Shown here piece by piece: positions 17,164 to 25,472 of a stretch of DNA of 35,023 nucleotides. The translations under genes and the position numbers were made by a program. The notes under the pieces are model-generated. The model searched no databases, was not told where the DNA came from, and worked only from the letters and a program-made list of their open reading frames with translations. Where the stretch lies: contig CAJMQE010000038.1 in NCBI GenBank assembly GCA_905215405.1, positions 1 to 35,023 of the forward strand, read 5' to 3'. The DNA is from an uncultured bacterium (GTDB lineage: Bacteria; Bacillota; Clostridia; Lachnospirales; Lachnospiraceae). How positions within the stretch are numbered: the first letter of the stretch is position 1; every line of letters begins with the position of its first letter.

Positions 17164-17275
17164 ATGAGAAGTTTTTTCAGTGAATAAATCAAAATTGAGA
17201 CACCTGAGAATGGTTATTAACAGACCCGATTGTGGATAGAAGTAACGAATATCGTGGACATGCTTTCGTGTAGAT

Positions 17276-17285
17276 TTGTCGACAA
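17276..17285. promoter_or_regulatory. Palindrome TTGTCGACAA at the oriC edge
   Basis: This ten-base perfect palindrome contains TGTCGA on both strands, as in Spo0A boxes, which are known in the origin of Bacillus. Whether this organism has Spo0A cannot be told from the window, so this is a weak suggestion. Confidence 0.3.
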
Positions 17286-17476
17286 TTTAAAATAATCACA
17301 TGTTTCTTCCTATATAATATACAAATTAAATCACTCTATTTGTAACTAATGGTTTGTGATTGAAGTTCATTCTTCCTTATTATAAGAAATAGCTTTGTTT
17401 TACTGTGTATATTTTTTGAGGGAAAAACCATAATAAGTACGTAATTCGTAATTATGTAAATTTTTTTAGGTTTTCC

Positions 17477-17505
17477 TTGACGTTCCTGTCATTTACGAAT
17501 ATAAT
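17477..17505 (+). promoter_or_regulatory. Promoter of rpmH
   Basis: TTGACG (17477-17482) and a perfect TATAAT (17500-17505) are separated by 17 bases. The start would be near 17512, about 70 bases before the rpmH ATG. Confidence 0.85.
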
Positions 17506-17583
17506 TGTAGTGATGTTTTAATTGAAGACTAGAATAAATATGCGTACCATATATAGTTGGTAAAAAGAAGGAGGTGCTGCAAT

Positions 17584-17718
17584 ATGAAGATGACATTTCA
17601 GCCTAAGAAAAGATCAAGATCTAAGGTTCATGGCTTTAGAGCAAGAATGAGTACACCAGGTGGTAGAAAAGTTATAGCTGCAAGAAGAGCAAAAGGAAGA
17701 AAATCATTATCAGCTTAG
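17584..17718 (+). CDS. rpmH: 50S ribosomal protein L34
   Basis: This gene encodes a 44-residue, strongly basic protein of the large ribosomal subunit. It starts MKMTFQPKKRSRSKVHGFRA and continues RMSTPGGRKVIAARRAKGRK, the standard L34 pattern. GGAGGTGCTGCAAT precedes the ATG. It has its own promoter and is followed directly by an intrinsic terminator. It is the first gene on the right replichore, divergent from dnaA, as in most Firmicutes. Confidence 0.98.
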   Translation: MKMTFQPKKRSRSKVHGFRARMSTPGGRKVIAARRAKGRKSLSA

Positions 17719-17741
17719 GCCACAAATATGTGGTCTTTTTT
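17717..17741 (+). terminator. Terminator directly after rpmH
   Basis: An eight-bp stem with one GT pair (17717-17724 with 17729-17736) and a four-base loop runs into six T residues (17736-17741). It overlaps the stop codon. It should uncouple rpmH from rnpA, which are often cotranscribed elsewhere. Confidence 0.8.
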
Positions 17742-18000
17742 CTACTTTTTTCCTTTCTATAACATGAGTTTGAAGATTTTTGTATAGTTATCACTATTAT
17801 AAATATGGACAGGCTTTTCTTCATGGAAAGTGAAAAAAGTAGAAGACCTTTTGACTGCGTGAAAGTAAATTCAATTGGTTAATAGGTCATTGTAAAGGTA
17901 TTTTATTTGTTTATTTAATTGTATCCTTACTGTTAGTTAGAGCAACAAGGGTTTTTGACTGCGGTAATACAAAATATTAGTAGTATGGGAACGTGTAATT

Positions 18001-18342
18001 ATGAAGTTTGAAAATGTCGAAACATTAAAGAAGAACAATGAATTTAGAAAGGTATATCACCAGAGAAGGTCATATGCCAACAAATTATTAGTCATGTATA
18101 TTTTGGAGAACGGTTCTGATATTTCCAGAGTTGGAATATCTGTTAGTAAGAAAGTCGGGAATAGTATCGTCCGACACAGACTGACCAGATTGATCAGAGA
18201 AAGTGTAAGATTGAGTTCTGAACAGTTAAAAGGCGGTTATGATATCGTCATAGTTGCCCGGACAAGTCTGAAAGATAAAAATTATTTTGAAACCAGAGAT
18301 GCATACCTGCATCTTTTAAAATTACACAAGCTCTTAAAATAG
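18001..18342 (+). CDS. rnpA: Ribonuclease P protein component
   Basis: This 113-residue basic protein binds the RNase P RNA to mature tRNA 5' ends. It has the family opening LKKNNEFRKVYHQRRSYANKLLVMY, then RVGISVSKKVGNSIVRHRLTRLIRES, which matches the RNR signature with a His-Arg variation. Length is normal. The ribosome binding site is weak (GGGAA before the ATG). It lies 282 bases after rpmH, behind that gene's terminator, so it probably has its own promoter; I could not define one convincingly. yidD follows after 13 bases. Confidence 0.96.
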   Translation: MKFENVETLKKNNEFRKVYHQRRSYANKLLVMYILENGSDISRVGISVSKKVGNSIVRHRLTRLIRESVRLSSEQLKGGYDIVIVARTSLKDKNYFETRDAYLHLLKLHKLLK

Positions 18343-18355
18343 AAGAGATATCAAT

Positions 18356-18571
18356 ATGATTAAGAAGTTATTTATTGGACTGATAAAATTATATAGGAAA
18401 TATATTTCGCCACTCAAGAAAAGAAGTTGCTGTATTTATGTGCCGACCTGTTCGCAATATGCGATCGAGGCAATTGAAAAATATGGAGTCTTTAAGGGTG
18501 GTTTTTTGGCTTGTAAAAGAATACTGAGGTGTAATCCATTTTCTAAGGGAGGATATGACCCAGTCCCTTAA
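18356..18571 (+). CDS. yidD: Membrane protein insertion efficiency factor YidD
   Basis: This 71-residue protein begins with an amphipathic, basic segment, MIKKLFIGLIKLYRKYISPL. The family motif CIYVPTCSQYAIEAIEKYG and the ending ILRCNPFSKGGYDPVP follow. It associates with the inner membrane and aids insertion by YidC. It sits between rnpA and yidC with short gaps, the classic arrangement. Length is typical. Confidence 0.96.
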   Translation: MIKKLFIGLIKLYRKYISPLKKRSCCIYVPTCSQYAIEAIEKYGVFKGGFLACKRILRCNPFSKGGYDPVP

Positions 18572-18598
18572 TATGCATTAATTAGACGGAGGTAATAA

Positions 18599-19852
18599 AT
18601 GATTTCACTTACTCAGAATAGTACATTTATTATTGGTCCTGTTGCTAAAGTGCTCGGTGTCATTATGAACCTGCTTTTCGAGGCATTAAGTTCAATAGGA
18701 ATTGCCAATATAGGTATCGCTATTATTTTATTTACAGTGGTTATCAAACTGTTGATGATGCCACTTACAATTAAGCAGCAGAAGTTTACAAAGCTGACAA
18801 ACGTTATGAATCCTGAATTACAGGCAATTCAGAAGAAGTATAAGAACAAAAAAGATCAGGATTCTATGATGAAGGCCAATGAAGAACAGAAGGCCGTATA
18901 TGCAAAGTATGGAACTTCACCTACAGGTGGTTGTTTACAGCTGATCATCCAGATGCCAATTCTTTTCGCATTGTGGAGAGTTATTCAGAATATTCCTGCT
19001 TATGTTCCTTCATTAAAAGCTTTATTTACAAATATTTTATCAGGAACAGATGGTGCTAGTGGTCTGATGTCCAATGCAGACTTTGCTGCAAAGATGACAG
19101 AGAATTTTGGTGATAAAATTGATTATACAAGTGTCAATTCTATCATTGATTTGATGAATACATTTACTACTGACAGCTGGAACAAACTGATGGCTGCATT
19201 CCCAGGAAGCACAGATCTGATTCAGGCAAATATGGACAAGATCAATCATATGAACAATTTCCTTGGAATTAATATGTCACAGGCACCAGGTCTTGTATTT
19301 GGTCTTCCTATTTTAATTCCTATTCTTGCAGCTGTTACACAGTATCTCAGTGTAAAAATGATGCAGAATCCAAATGCAAACAATGAGGATAATCCAGCAG
19401 CTGCTTCTATGAAGATGATGAATGTTGTTATGCCTGTTATGTCTGGTATCATGGCTATTTCACTTCCTTCAGGTCTTGGTATTTACTGGATCTGTACTGC
19501 TGTAATTCAGATTATCATGCAGTGGGCTGTTAACAGACATTTTGATAGAATCGGTGTTGAGCAGATGATCAAAGAAAATGTTGAAAAACAGAACAAGAAG
19601 AGAGCTAAAAAAGGATTACCACCACAGAAGATCGCAAACAATGCAACAAAGTTTGCTAAGGCAATTGATAATGAAAACAAAAAAGATAAAGTAGCTGAAC
19701 TTCGCCAGAAAAAAGAAGATAATGATAAGAAGATGAAAGATATTCTTGAATCAACGAATTATTATAAATCAGCAAAACCGGGAAGTCTTGCTGAAAAAGC
19801 TGGAATGGTTCAGAAGTTCGAAGATAAGAATACAAAGAAATCTAAAAAATAG
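18599..19852 (+). CDS. yidC: Membrane protein insertase YidC/Oxa1
   Basis: This 417-residue multi-spanning insertase folds and inserts membrane proteins, alone or with SecYEG. Hydrophobic segments begin near residue 10. The conserved cytoplasmic hairpin region is MMPLTIKQQKFTKLTNVMNPELQ, followed by GGCLQLIIQMPILFALWRVI and later PSGLGIYWICTAVIQIIMQWAVN. A long basic C-terminal tail could contact the ribosome. There is no lipobox, unlike the Bacillus SpoIIIJ form. GGAGG lies before the ATG. The region between the first segments, with GTDGASGLMSNADFAAKM, is longer than in many homologues. Confidence 0.95.
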   Translation: MISLTQNSTFIIGPVAKVLGVIMNLLFEALSSIGIANIGIAIILFTVVIKLLMMPLTIKQQKFTKLTNVMNPELQAIQKKYKNKKDQDSMMKANEEQKAVYAKYGTSPTGGCLQLIIQMPILFALWRVIQNIPAYVPSLKALFTNILSGTDGASGLMSNADFAAKMTENFGDKIDYTSVNSIIDLMNTFTTDSWNKLMAAFPGSTDLIQANMDKINHMNNFLGINMSQAPGLVFGLPILIPILAAVTQYLSVKMMQNPNANNEDNPAAASMKMMNVVMPVMSGIMAISLPSGLGIYWICTAVIQIIMQWAVNRHFDRIGVEQMIKENVEKQNKKRAKKGLPPQKIANNATKFAKAIDNENKKDKVAELRQKKEDNDKKMKDILESTNYYKSAKPGSLAEKAGMVQKFEDKNTKKSKK

Positions 19853-19866
19853 GGGGTTCACGTGTT

Positions 19867-20601
19867 ATGGAATATATTGAAGTTTCAGGTAAAACAGTTG
19901 ATGAAGCATTAACAAATGCATTGTTAAAGTTAGAAACAACAAGTGATAAAGTTGAATATGAAGTCATTGAAAAAGGCAGTACCGGAATTCTTGGTATATT
20001 TAACAGTAAACCTGCAATTATCAGAGCAAGAAAGAAGATCGATGTAGAAGGTACCATCAGAGAATTTCTCGATAGTATGTTTACAGCAATGAATATGCAG
20101 GTGCGTGTTGATATTGATGTGGATATGGATGCTGGAACAGCAGATATTGAGCTCAGTGGTGATGACATGGGACTGTTGATCGGTAAAAGAGGTCAGACAC
20201 TCGATTCTATTCAGTATCTTGTAAGTCTTGTTGCAAATAAAGAAAAAGAGAAGTACATCAAAGTCAAAGTAGATACAGAAAACTACAGAGAAAGAAGAAA
20301 AGAAACTCTTGAATCTCTTGCAAGAAATATTGCTTACAAAGTAAAACGTTCCAAACATGCAGTATCACTTGAACCTATGAACCCTTATGAAAGACGTATC
20401 ATCCACTCAGCACTTCAGAATGACAAATTCGTTTCAACAAAGAGCGAGGGAGAAGATCCGTTCAGACATGTAGTAATATTTTTAAAAAATAATACTATGA
20501 GAGACAGAGATTATAAAGAACGCAGAGACTATAAAGACAGAGATTACAAAGAAAGAGATTCTTTTGCAAGAAGAGAATTTCATGAACATAAAGAAGCATA
20601 A
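19867..20601 (+). CDS. jag: RNA-binding protein Jag/KhpB (Jag_N, KH and R3H domains)
   Basis: This 244-residue protein starts with a Jag_N domain (MEYIEVSGKTVDEALTNALLKL, then GILGIFNSKPAIIRAR). A KH-like domain with GLLIGKRGQTLDSIQYLVS follows, then an R3H domain with ARNIAYKVKR and PMNPYERRIIHSAL. It binds RNA, and in related bacteria it pairs with KhpA and affects cell elongation. The last 35 or so residues are an Arg/Lys/Asp/Tyr-rich tail with repeated RDYKE units. It follows yidC after 14 bases, the usual gene pair. Confidence 0.95.
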   Translation: MEYIEVSGKTVDEALTNALLKLETTSDKVEYEVIEKGSTGILGIFNSKPAIIRARKKIDVEGTIREFLDSMFTAMNMQVRVDIDVDMDAGTADIELSGDDMGLLIGKRGQTLDSIQYLVSLVANKEKEKYIKVKVDTENYRERRKETLESLARNIAYKVKRSKHAVSLEPMNPYERRIIHSALQNDKFVSTKSEGEDPFRHVVIFLKNNTMRDRDYKERRDYKDRDYKERDSFARREFHEHKEA

Positions 20602-20652
20602 TTTAATTTAAGTATTTAATTTACGTTTTGTGTTCAAATATAAAGGTAAGGA

Positions 20653-20684
20653 AAGGCTGTTGCAGATTTATTTTGCGCAGCCTT
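20653..20684 (+). terminator. Probable terminator after jag
   Basis: AAGGCTG (20653-20659) pairs perfectly with CAGCCTT (20678-20684), with further partial pairing of TGCA/TGCG inside. The sequence after it (ACACTTTATA) has few T residues, so termination may be weak. Confidence 0.5.
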
Positions 20685-20695
20685 ACACTTTATAT

Positions 20696-20727
20696 AAAGA
20701 CAATAAAGACAATAAAGACAATAAAAT
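20696..20727. repeat. 9-bp tandem repeat (CAATAAAGA)
   Basis: Two exact CAATAAAGA units (20701-20718) are preceded by AAAGA and followed by CAATAAAAT. It is a minor short-period repeat in the jag-mnmE gap. Confidence 0.7.
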
Positions 20728-21087
20728 AAATCAAGGTTTGTTCGATAATAGTAGAGCATACATAGATGGAATTGTTATAAAGACAGACCAAACATAGTAT
20801 TTTGCAAAACAGTTTTAACTGATAACAAATTTGAACTGATTGAGATAGAAATAATACAAATAAAGTAAACAGTAAAATGAAGTTGAAAATAATTGTCAGA
20901 TGATTAAAAGTATAAATTTCTGACATTAATATAAATAATAGTGAAAAAGTAATGAGGGCTTGTATAGTCACTCGAATCGCAGGCTAATGCGAGAATTGAA
21001 AGCAATCTAAAAGTAGTCGATAAAAATAGAAGTATAAAATAAATTGATGCAACAGGTAAGAGCAGATACAGAAAGGTACGGATAAAA

Positions 21088-22464
21088 ATGTATAACGAAA
21101 CAATAGCAGCAATATCAACCAGTCAGATGGGAAGCGGTGGAATCGGTATCGTAAGAGTAAGTGGAGAACGTGCAGTAGAAATCGTAGATTCCATTTTCGT
21201 TTCAAAAAAGGGAAAGAAGTTAACAGATGTAAAATCACATACCGTAAATTACGGAAATATAGTATTTCAGAATGAGGTCATCGATGAAGTTCTGGTACTT
21301 GTTATGAGAAAGCCAAATACTTACACGCGTGAGGATATAGTGGAAATAGATTGTCATGGAGGAATGCTTGTAACGAAACGCATCCTTTCTGCAGTAGTAG
21401 AATCAGGTGCTAGAACTGCAGATCCAGGTGAATTTACAAAGAGAGCATTTTTAAATGGAAGAATTGATTTATCACAGGCAGAGGCTGTTATCGATATTAT
21501 TAATTCCCAGAATGAATATGCCTTAAAATCATCTGTGAGCCAGCTGGGAGGAAATATATCAACAAAAGTACGTGAAATCAGAGAGGTTGTTCTTGATAAT
21601 GTAGCCTTTATAGAAGCGGCTTTGGATGACCCTGAACACATCAGTCTGGATAACTATGTAGATAAGTTGTCCACAGATGTGGAAAACTGTGTGGATAAAC
21701 TTAATATTCTGTGTAAAACTGCTGATAATGGTCGTATTATCAAGGAAGGAATTAAGACGGTTATTCTGGGGAAAACAAACGCTGGAAAGTCAAGTCTGCT
21801 CAATGCACTTGCAAGAGAAGAAAGAGCGATTGTAACTGATATTGAGGGAACAACAAGGGATATCTTGGAAGAACATATTAACCTTGGTGATGTGCAGTTA
21901 AATTTGATCGATACAGCCGGAATCAGAGATACAGATGATATTGTGGAAAAGATTGGTGTGAATAAAGCCAGAGATTATGCAAAGGATGCTGATTTAATCA
22001 TATATGTTGTCGATGCGTCAAGAGCATTGGATGAAAATGATAAGGAAATCCTGGAATTAATAAAAGATAAAAAAGTAATTGTGTTGTTAAATAAATCGGA
22101 TATGGATACAGTAATTTCCTCAGAACAGATGAAAGAAATTGTGGACTGCCCTACAATTTCAATATCTGCAAAACTGGAAAAAGGAATTGATCTTCTCGAA
22201 AATGCTATTAAACAAATGTTTTTTGCAGGAGAAGTTAATTTTAATGATCAAATTTATATTACTAATGTACGACAGAAAAATCTGTTGAAAGAATCCGTGA
22301 AAAGTCTTAAACTAGTACAAGACAGTATTCAGGCAGGAATGTCAGAAGACTTTTTCTCAATCGATCTGATGAATGCATATGAGTTATTAGGTCAGGTCAT
22401 TGGAGAATCAGTTGAAGAAGATCTTGTAAATCAGATCTTTAGTAAGTTCTGCATGGGAAAATAA
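21088..22464 (+). CDS. mnmE: tRNA modification GTPase MnmE
   Basis: This 458-residue protein works with MnmG to add a (carboxymethyl)aminomethyl group to wobble U34 of certain tRNAs. The N-terminal tetrahydrofolate-binding domain has TIAAISTSQMGSGGIGIVR and DCHGGM. A helical domain surrounds the G domain, which has GKTNAGKSSLLNAL (G1), DIEGTTRD (G2), DTAGIRDTDD (G3) and NKSD (G4). The C-terminus ends FCMGK, which fits the catalytic C-x-G-K signature. Length is normal. mnmG follows after 67 bases. Inside the coding sequence near 21667-21698 are two DnaA-box-like sites, one of them perfect. Confidence 0.97.
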   Translation: MYNETIAAISTSQMGSGGIGIVRVSGERAVEIVDSIFVSKKGKKLTDVKSHTVNYGNIVFQNEVIDEVLVLVMRKPNTYTREDIVEIDCHGGMLVTKRILSAVVESGARTADPGEFTKRAFLNGRIDLSQAEAVIDIINSQNEYALKSSVSQLGGNISTKVREIREVVLDNVAFIEAALDDPEHISLDNYVDKLSTDVENCVDKLNILCKTADNGRIIKEGIKTVILGKTNAGKSSLLNALAREERAIVTDIEGTTRDILEEHINLGDVQLNLIDTAGIRDTDDIVEKIGVNKARDYAKDADLIIYVVDASRALDENDKEILELIKDKKVIVLLNKSDMDTVISSEQMKEIVDCPTISISAKLEKGIDLLENAIKQMFFAGEVNFNDQIYITNVRQKNLLKESVKSLKLVQDSIQAGMSEDFFSIDLMNAYELLGQVIGESVEEDLVNQIFSKFCMGK

Positions 22465-22531
22465 TAGGAGAGAACCAGTCAGCAGAGGTATCGCTGATTA
22501 GAGATAAAGAAATAAAAGGAAGGTCATAAAA

Positions 22532-24415
22532 ATGCCTAATTTAAAAGAAGAGTATGATATTGTAGTCGTTGGTGCTGGTCATGCGGGATGTGAAGCAGCA
22601 CTGGCATGTGCAAGACTTGGTCTTGAAACAATCTGTTTTACAGTAAGCGTGGAAAGCATTGCTATGATGCCATGTAATCCAAATGTCGGCGGAAGCTCCA
22701 AGGGGCATCTGGTTAGAGAAATTGATGCACTTGGCGGAGAAATGGGAAAAAATATTGATGCAACATTTATTCAGTCAAAAATGCTGAACAGTTCAAAGGG
22801 ACCAGCAGTCCACTCACTGAGAGCACAGGCTGATAAATCAGAATATAGTCGTAGAATGAGAAGGGTACTTGAGAATACAGAACATCTTACAATCAGACAG
22901 GCTGAGGTTTCAGAGTTAATTGTAGAAGATGGAATGATTCGTGGAGTTAAGACATTTTCAGGAGCAGAATATCAATGTAAAGCAGTTGTATTATGTACTG
23001 GTACATATCTGAAGGCAAGATGTATCTATGGTGATGTCAGCAATTATACAGGACCAAATGGATTGCAGGCAGCAAATCATCTGACAGATTCCTTAAAGGC
23101 ATGCGGTATTGAAATGTTCCGTTTTAAAACGGGTACACCAGCACGTGTAGATAAAAGATCAATTGATTTTTCAAAAATGGAAGAACAGTTCGGTGATAAG
23201 AAAATTGTTCCGTTTTCATTTTCTACAAATCCTGCGGATATTCAGAAAGACCAGATTTCATGTTGGCTGACATATACAAATGAAAAGACGCATGAAATTA
23301 TCAGAAATAACCTGGACAGATCTCCATTATACTCAGGTACGATTCATGGAACTGGTCCTCGTTATTGCCCATCTATTGAAGATAAAGTTGTTCGTTTTGC
23401 AGATAAGGATAGACATCAGGTATTTGTTGAGCCAGAAGGCGAGTATACAAATGAAATGTACCTTGGAGGTATGTCCAGTTCATTACCTGAAGATGTTCAG
23501 TATGAAATGTATCGTACAGTACCAGGTCTTGAAAATGTAAAAATAGTTCGTAATGCTTATGCAATTGAATATGACTGTATTAATCCAATTCAGTTAAAAT
23601 CTTCATTGGAATTCAAGAAAATCAGCGGATTATTTTCTGGCGGACAGTTCAACGGAAGTTCAGGATACGAAGAAGCAGCTTGTCAGGGCTTAATTGCGGG
23701 CATAAATGCAGCTATGAAGGTACTTGATAAGGATCCATTGATTCTTGACCGTTCTGAGGCTTATATCGGTGTCCTGATTGATGATCTTGTTACGAAGGAA
23801 AATCATGAACCATATAGAATGATGACATCAAGAGCGGAGTACCGATTACTGCTCAGACAGGATAACGCTGATCTTCGTTTATCAAAACATGGACATCGTG
23901 TTGGTCTGTTAAGTGATGACCAGTATGAAAAAGTAGTTCATAAAGAAAAAGTAATTGCTGATGAAATTGAGAGATTATCAAGTGTTAATATTGGTACTGG
24001 TAAAAAGGTACAGGAAGTAATGGAAGCAAATAACAGTACTCCTTTAAAGACGGGAACAACATTAGCAGAGCTGATCAAACGTCCAGAATTGAATTACGAG
24101 GCAATTGAACAACTTGATCCAGATAGAAAACCGTTAAGTGATGATGTCGTAGAACAGATCAATATTAACTTAAAATATGAAGGTTATATCCAGCGTCAGT
24201 TAAAGCAGGTAGAACATTTTAAAAAGCTTGAGAAAAAGTTGATATCAGATGCGATCGACTATGATGCCATTAATGGTCTCCGTAAGGAAGCTATTCAGAA
24301 ACTGGATAAATTTAAACCACGTTCTATTGGACAGGCATCCAGAATATCAGGTGTGTCACCTGCAGATATTTCGGTACTGCTGGTTTATATGGAACAGTTC
24401 TCAAAGAAACATTAA
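22532..24415 (+). CDS. mnmG: tRNA uridine-5-carboxymethylaminomethyl modification enzyme MnmG
   Basis: This 627-residue FAD enzyme is the partner of MnmE in U34 modification. It opens with the dinucleotide-binding fold YDIVVVGAGHAGCEAALACARLG. MPCNPNVGGSSKGHLVREIDALGG and FKTGTPARVDKRSIDFS follow. Further on are GTGPRYCPSIEDKVVRF and FVEPEG, then SGGQFNGSSGYEEAACQGLIAGINA. The helical C-terminus ends with GVSPADISVLLVYM. GGAAGG lies before the ATG. Length is normal and no frameshift is seen. Confidence 0.98.
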   Translation: MPNLKEEYDIVVVGAGHAGCEAALACARLGLETICFTVSVESIAMMPCNPNVGGSSKGHLVREIDALGGEMGKNIDATFIQSKMLNSSKGPAVHSLRAQADKSEYSRRMRRVLENTEHLTIRQAEVSELIVEDGMIRGVKTFSGAEYQCKAVVLCTGTYLKARCIYGDVSNYTGPNGLQAANHLTDSLKACGIEMFRFKTGTPARVDKRSIDFSKMEEQFGDKKIVPFSFSTNPADIQKDQISCWLTYTNEKTHEIIRNNLDRSPLYSGTIHGTGPRYCPSIEDKVVRFADKDRHQVFVEPEGEYTNEMYLGGMSSSLPEDVQYEMYRTVPGLENVKIVRNAYAIEYDCINPIQLKSSLEFKKISGLFSGGQFNGSSGYEEAACQGLIAGINAAMKVLDKDPLILDRSEAYIGVLIDDLVTKENHEPYRMMTSRAEYRLLLRQDNADLRLSKHGHRVGLLSDDQYEKVVHKEKVIADEIERLSSVNIGTGKKVQEVMEANNSTPLKTGTTLAELIKRPELNYEAIEQLDPDRKPLSDDVVEQININLKYEGYIQRQLKQVEHFKKLEKKLISDAIDYDAINGLRKEAIQKLDKFKPRSIGQASRISGVSPADISVLLVYMEQFSKKH

Positions 24416-24448
24416 ATTAGAGTAAGTGTGCGAAAGGAAAAATGATAC

Positions 24449-25177
24449 ATGAGATCAGACAAATTTAAATCAAGCCTGAATCAGATCGGTGTAACACTGT
24501 CGGATGAGCAAATACAGGCATTTGACCAGTATTATGAAATGCTGGTGGAATGGAATAAAGTAATGAATCTTACCGGCATCACGGAGTATGATGAGGTATG
24601 GCTGAAACACTATATTGACAGTCTGGCACTGAATACAGTAAAGGGTACAAAATTAAATCTTGCAGATGATCTAAAGATTATTGATATTGGAACGGGGGCT
24701 GGATTCCCAGGACTTCCACTAAAGATTGCTTATGATAATCTTGATGTTACACTACTGGATTCTTTAAATAAGAGAATTAAGTTCTTAAATGAAGTGATTG
24801 ATCAGTTAAAGCTTTCTAATATCGTTACCATTCATGGGAGAGCAGAAGACTTTGCAAGAGATAAAAAGTATCGTGAACGTTTTGATCTGTGTGTATCGAG
24901 AGCGGTTGCTAACCTTGCAACATTGACAGAGTACTGCCTGCCTTATGTAAAGACCGGAGGGTATTTTATTTCTTTTAAATCAGGTGAGATTGATTCTGAA
25001 GTCAAAGAATCAGAACATGCAATAAAAATTCTTGGTGGTAAAGTTGTGAAAGTTGAAAAAATAAAGCTACCAGAATCAGATATTGAGCGTTCTTTTGTTG
25101 TAATAGAAAAAGTGAAAACAACAGCTGGTAAATATCCAAGAAAAGCCGGCGTACCTTCAAAAGAACCTTTAATATAA
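24449..25177 (+). CDS. rsmG: 16S rRNA (guanine527-N7)-methyltransferase RsmG
   Basis: This 242-residue Rossmann-fold methyltransferase (GidB) modifies G527 of 16S rRNA using S-adenosylmethionine. It has VEWNKVMNLTGI and WLKHYIDSL, then the SAM-binding loop IDIGTGAGFPGLPLKI. Later motifs are LDSLNKRIKFLNEV, HGRAEDFA and CVSRAVANLATLTEYCLPYVK. It follows mnmG by 33 bases and a terminator follows it. In Bacillus the next gene is noc, a ParB relative; here no noc is present and a minus-strand hydrolase-like gene comes next. Confidence 0.97.
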   Translation: MRSDKFKSSLNQIGVTLSDEQIQAFDQYYEMLVEWNKVMNLTGITEYDEVWLKHYIDSLALNTVKGTKLNLADDLKIIDIGTGAGFPGLPLKIAYDNLDVTLLDSLNKRIKFLNEVIDQLKLSNIVTIHGRAEDFARDKKYRERFDLCVSRAVANLATLTEYCLPYVKTGGYFISFKSGEIDSEVKESEHAIKILGGKVVKVEKIKLPESDIERSFVVIEKVKTTAGKYPRKAGVPSKEPLI

Positions 25178-25216
25178 ATAGATCGTGAAATAGAAATAGT
25201 ATTTTGCATGATAAGA

Positions 25217-25258
25217 AAGATTTGAAATCAATGAAATATGATTTTAGGTCTTTTTTTA
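25217..25258 (+). terminator. Probable terminator of rsmG
   Basis: AAATCA (25225-25230) pairs with TGATTT (25239-25244), and an outer AAGA pairs with TCTT across an internal loop. The hairpin ends in a run of seven T residues. It begins about 40 bases after the rsmG stop codon. Confidence 0.6.
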
Positions 25259-25261
25259 TTA

Positions 25262-25335
25262 GAAGAATATTAGATATATTTAGATATATTAGACATATTA
25301 GATATATTAGATATAATAAAAATATTAGATATTTG
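25262..25335. repeat. 9-10 bp AT-rich repeat (TATTAGATA)
   Basis: TATTAGATA and close variants recur about seven times at a spacing of 9-10 bases. It is degenerate at the right end. It may be a replication-slippage product. Confidence 0.6.
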
Positions 25336-25424
25336 GTATAGATCTAATGACATAGATAAGCAATAGTCAAGTTTTTATCAATGATTAGCAGTTCGTAAAG
25401 TGAAGTATTGAAGTCTTAGTACAT

Positions 25425-25470
25425 AAAAAATAAAGCTTATTATACTCAGCTGAGAAGTACAATAAGCTTT
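25425..25470 (-). terminator. Hairpin terminator at the far end of the hydrolase transcript
   Basis: Perfect ten-bp arms AAAGCTTATT (25432-25441) and AATAAGCTTT (25461-25470) enclose a smaller palindrome, CTCAGCTGAG. On the minus strand a T-rich tail (TATTTTTTATG) follows, fitting termination of the leftward hydrolase gene. The 15-bp array would then lie in that gene's 3' untranslated region. Confidence 0.55.
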
Positions 25471-25472
25471 GT

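Larger units (their letters stand above)
16937..17290. other. Chromosomal replication origin (oriC)
   Basis: Between the divergent dnaA and rpmH genes lie three perfect DnaA boxes: TTATCCACA at 17037-17045 and 17047-17055, and its complement TGTGGATAA at 17070-17078. Single-mismatch boxes sit at 16941-16949 and 17231-17239. AT-rich sequence follows, with ATGTTAATTA three times (17083, 17121 and 17145). The 18-mer TGAGAATGGTTATTAACA (17205-17222) is shared with the dnaA-dnaN gap. Gene polarity switches here, which independently supports an origin. The exact unwinding site is not determined. Confidence 0.9.
20602..21087. other. jag-mnmE intergenic region
   Basis: This is 486 bases without a convincing gene. 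It contains a probable terminator (20653-20684) and a short 9-bp tandem repeat (20696-20727). I could not define an mnmE promoter. Confidence 0.5.

Noticed and set aside
17955..17986. rnpA promoter TTGACT with TAGTAG or TAGTAT
   Set aside because: The -10 match or spacing is poor (17 with TAGTAG, 20 with TAGTAT), so it was not listed as a promoter.
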